From Sulfurimonas sp. (lineage in GTDB: Bacteria > Campylobacterota > Campylobacteria > Campylobacterales > Sulfurimonadaceae): a stretch of DNA of 6,193 nt. This document shows, one piece after another, positions 6,176-6,193 of this stretch (positions are counted from its first letter, which is position 1; each line of letters begins with the position of its first letter). The notes beneath the pieces were generated by a model. That model searched no databases. It was not told where the DNA came from and saw only the letters and a program-made list of their open reading frames with translations. The position numbers and the translations under genes were made by a program. The DNA lies in NCBI GenBank assembly GCA_026987995.1, contig JALSMC010000308.1, positions 1-6,193 of the forward strand, read 5' to 3'.

Positions 6176-6180
6176 TCCTT
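6176..6180 (-). promoter_or_regulatory. Ribosome-binding site of the porin gene
   Basis: AAGGA, 6 nt upstream of the porin ATG at 6169. The remaining bases to the window edge are only A and T and could hold part of a -10 element, but no promoter can be assigned. Confidence 0.6.
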
Positions 6181-6193
6181 ATATTTATTATTA

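Overview
The window looks like chromosomal DNA from a Campylobacterota (Epsilonproteobacteria) species of the Sulfurimonas/Sulfuricurvum/Arcobacter type. This rests on the AT-rich sequence with short AT-rich intergenic gaps, an OprD-like porin of the kind common in that group, and a cluster of an exported metallo-beta-lactamase-fold protein, an exported DsrE-like protein and a DUF302 protein. The taxonomic call is inference; no rRNA or marker gene is present.

Layout: (1) 1-638, minus strand, is a partial gene whose 3' end lies off the left edge. It encodes a reduced, apparently catalytically dead version of the second RecA-like domain of a DEAD-box helicase. (2) 719-1975, plus strand, is a complete RhlE-type DEAD-box RNA helicase, divergently transcribed from the reduced paralogue across an 80-bp shared promoter region. 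(3) 1976-2101 is a gap between convergent genes. It holds a simple hairpin after the helicase and a GC-richer stretch that can fold as a three-way junction. (4) 2102-4376, minus strand, is a tight three-gene operon: SoxH-like metallo-hydrolase, DsrE-like protein, tandem DUF302 protein. All three have N-terminal export signals, and the spacings are 2 and 8 bp with ribosome-binding sites embedded at the end of the preceding gene. (5) 4377-4660 is a gene-free leader with three hairpins, a terminator-like T-rich tract on the minus strand, and a tandem 11-bp repeat just upstream of the metallo-hydrolase start. (6) 4661-6169, minus strand, is a complete outer-membrane porin with its ribosome-binding site; its promoter probably lies beyond the right edge.

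Working together: the three-gene operon encodes a set of envelope proteins whose families are associated with sulfur and thiol chemistry, next to a porin that could admit small solutes. A joint periplasmic role is plausible but inferred. The helicase pair is a separate unit. The divergent arrangement, the nearly gap-free alignment of the reduced protein to the helicase, and the loss of motifs V and VI suggest a partner or regulator derived from a helicase. This is the most unusual item in the window.
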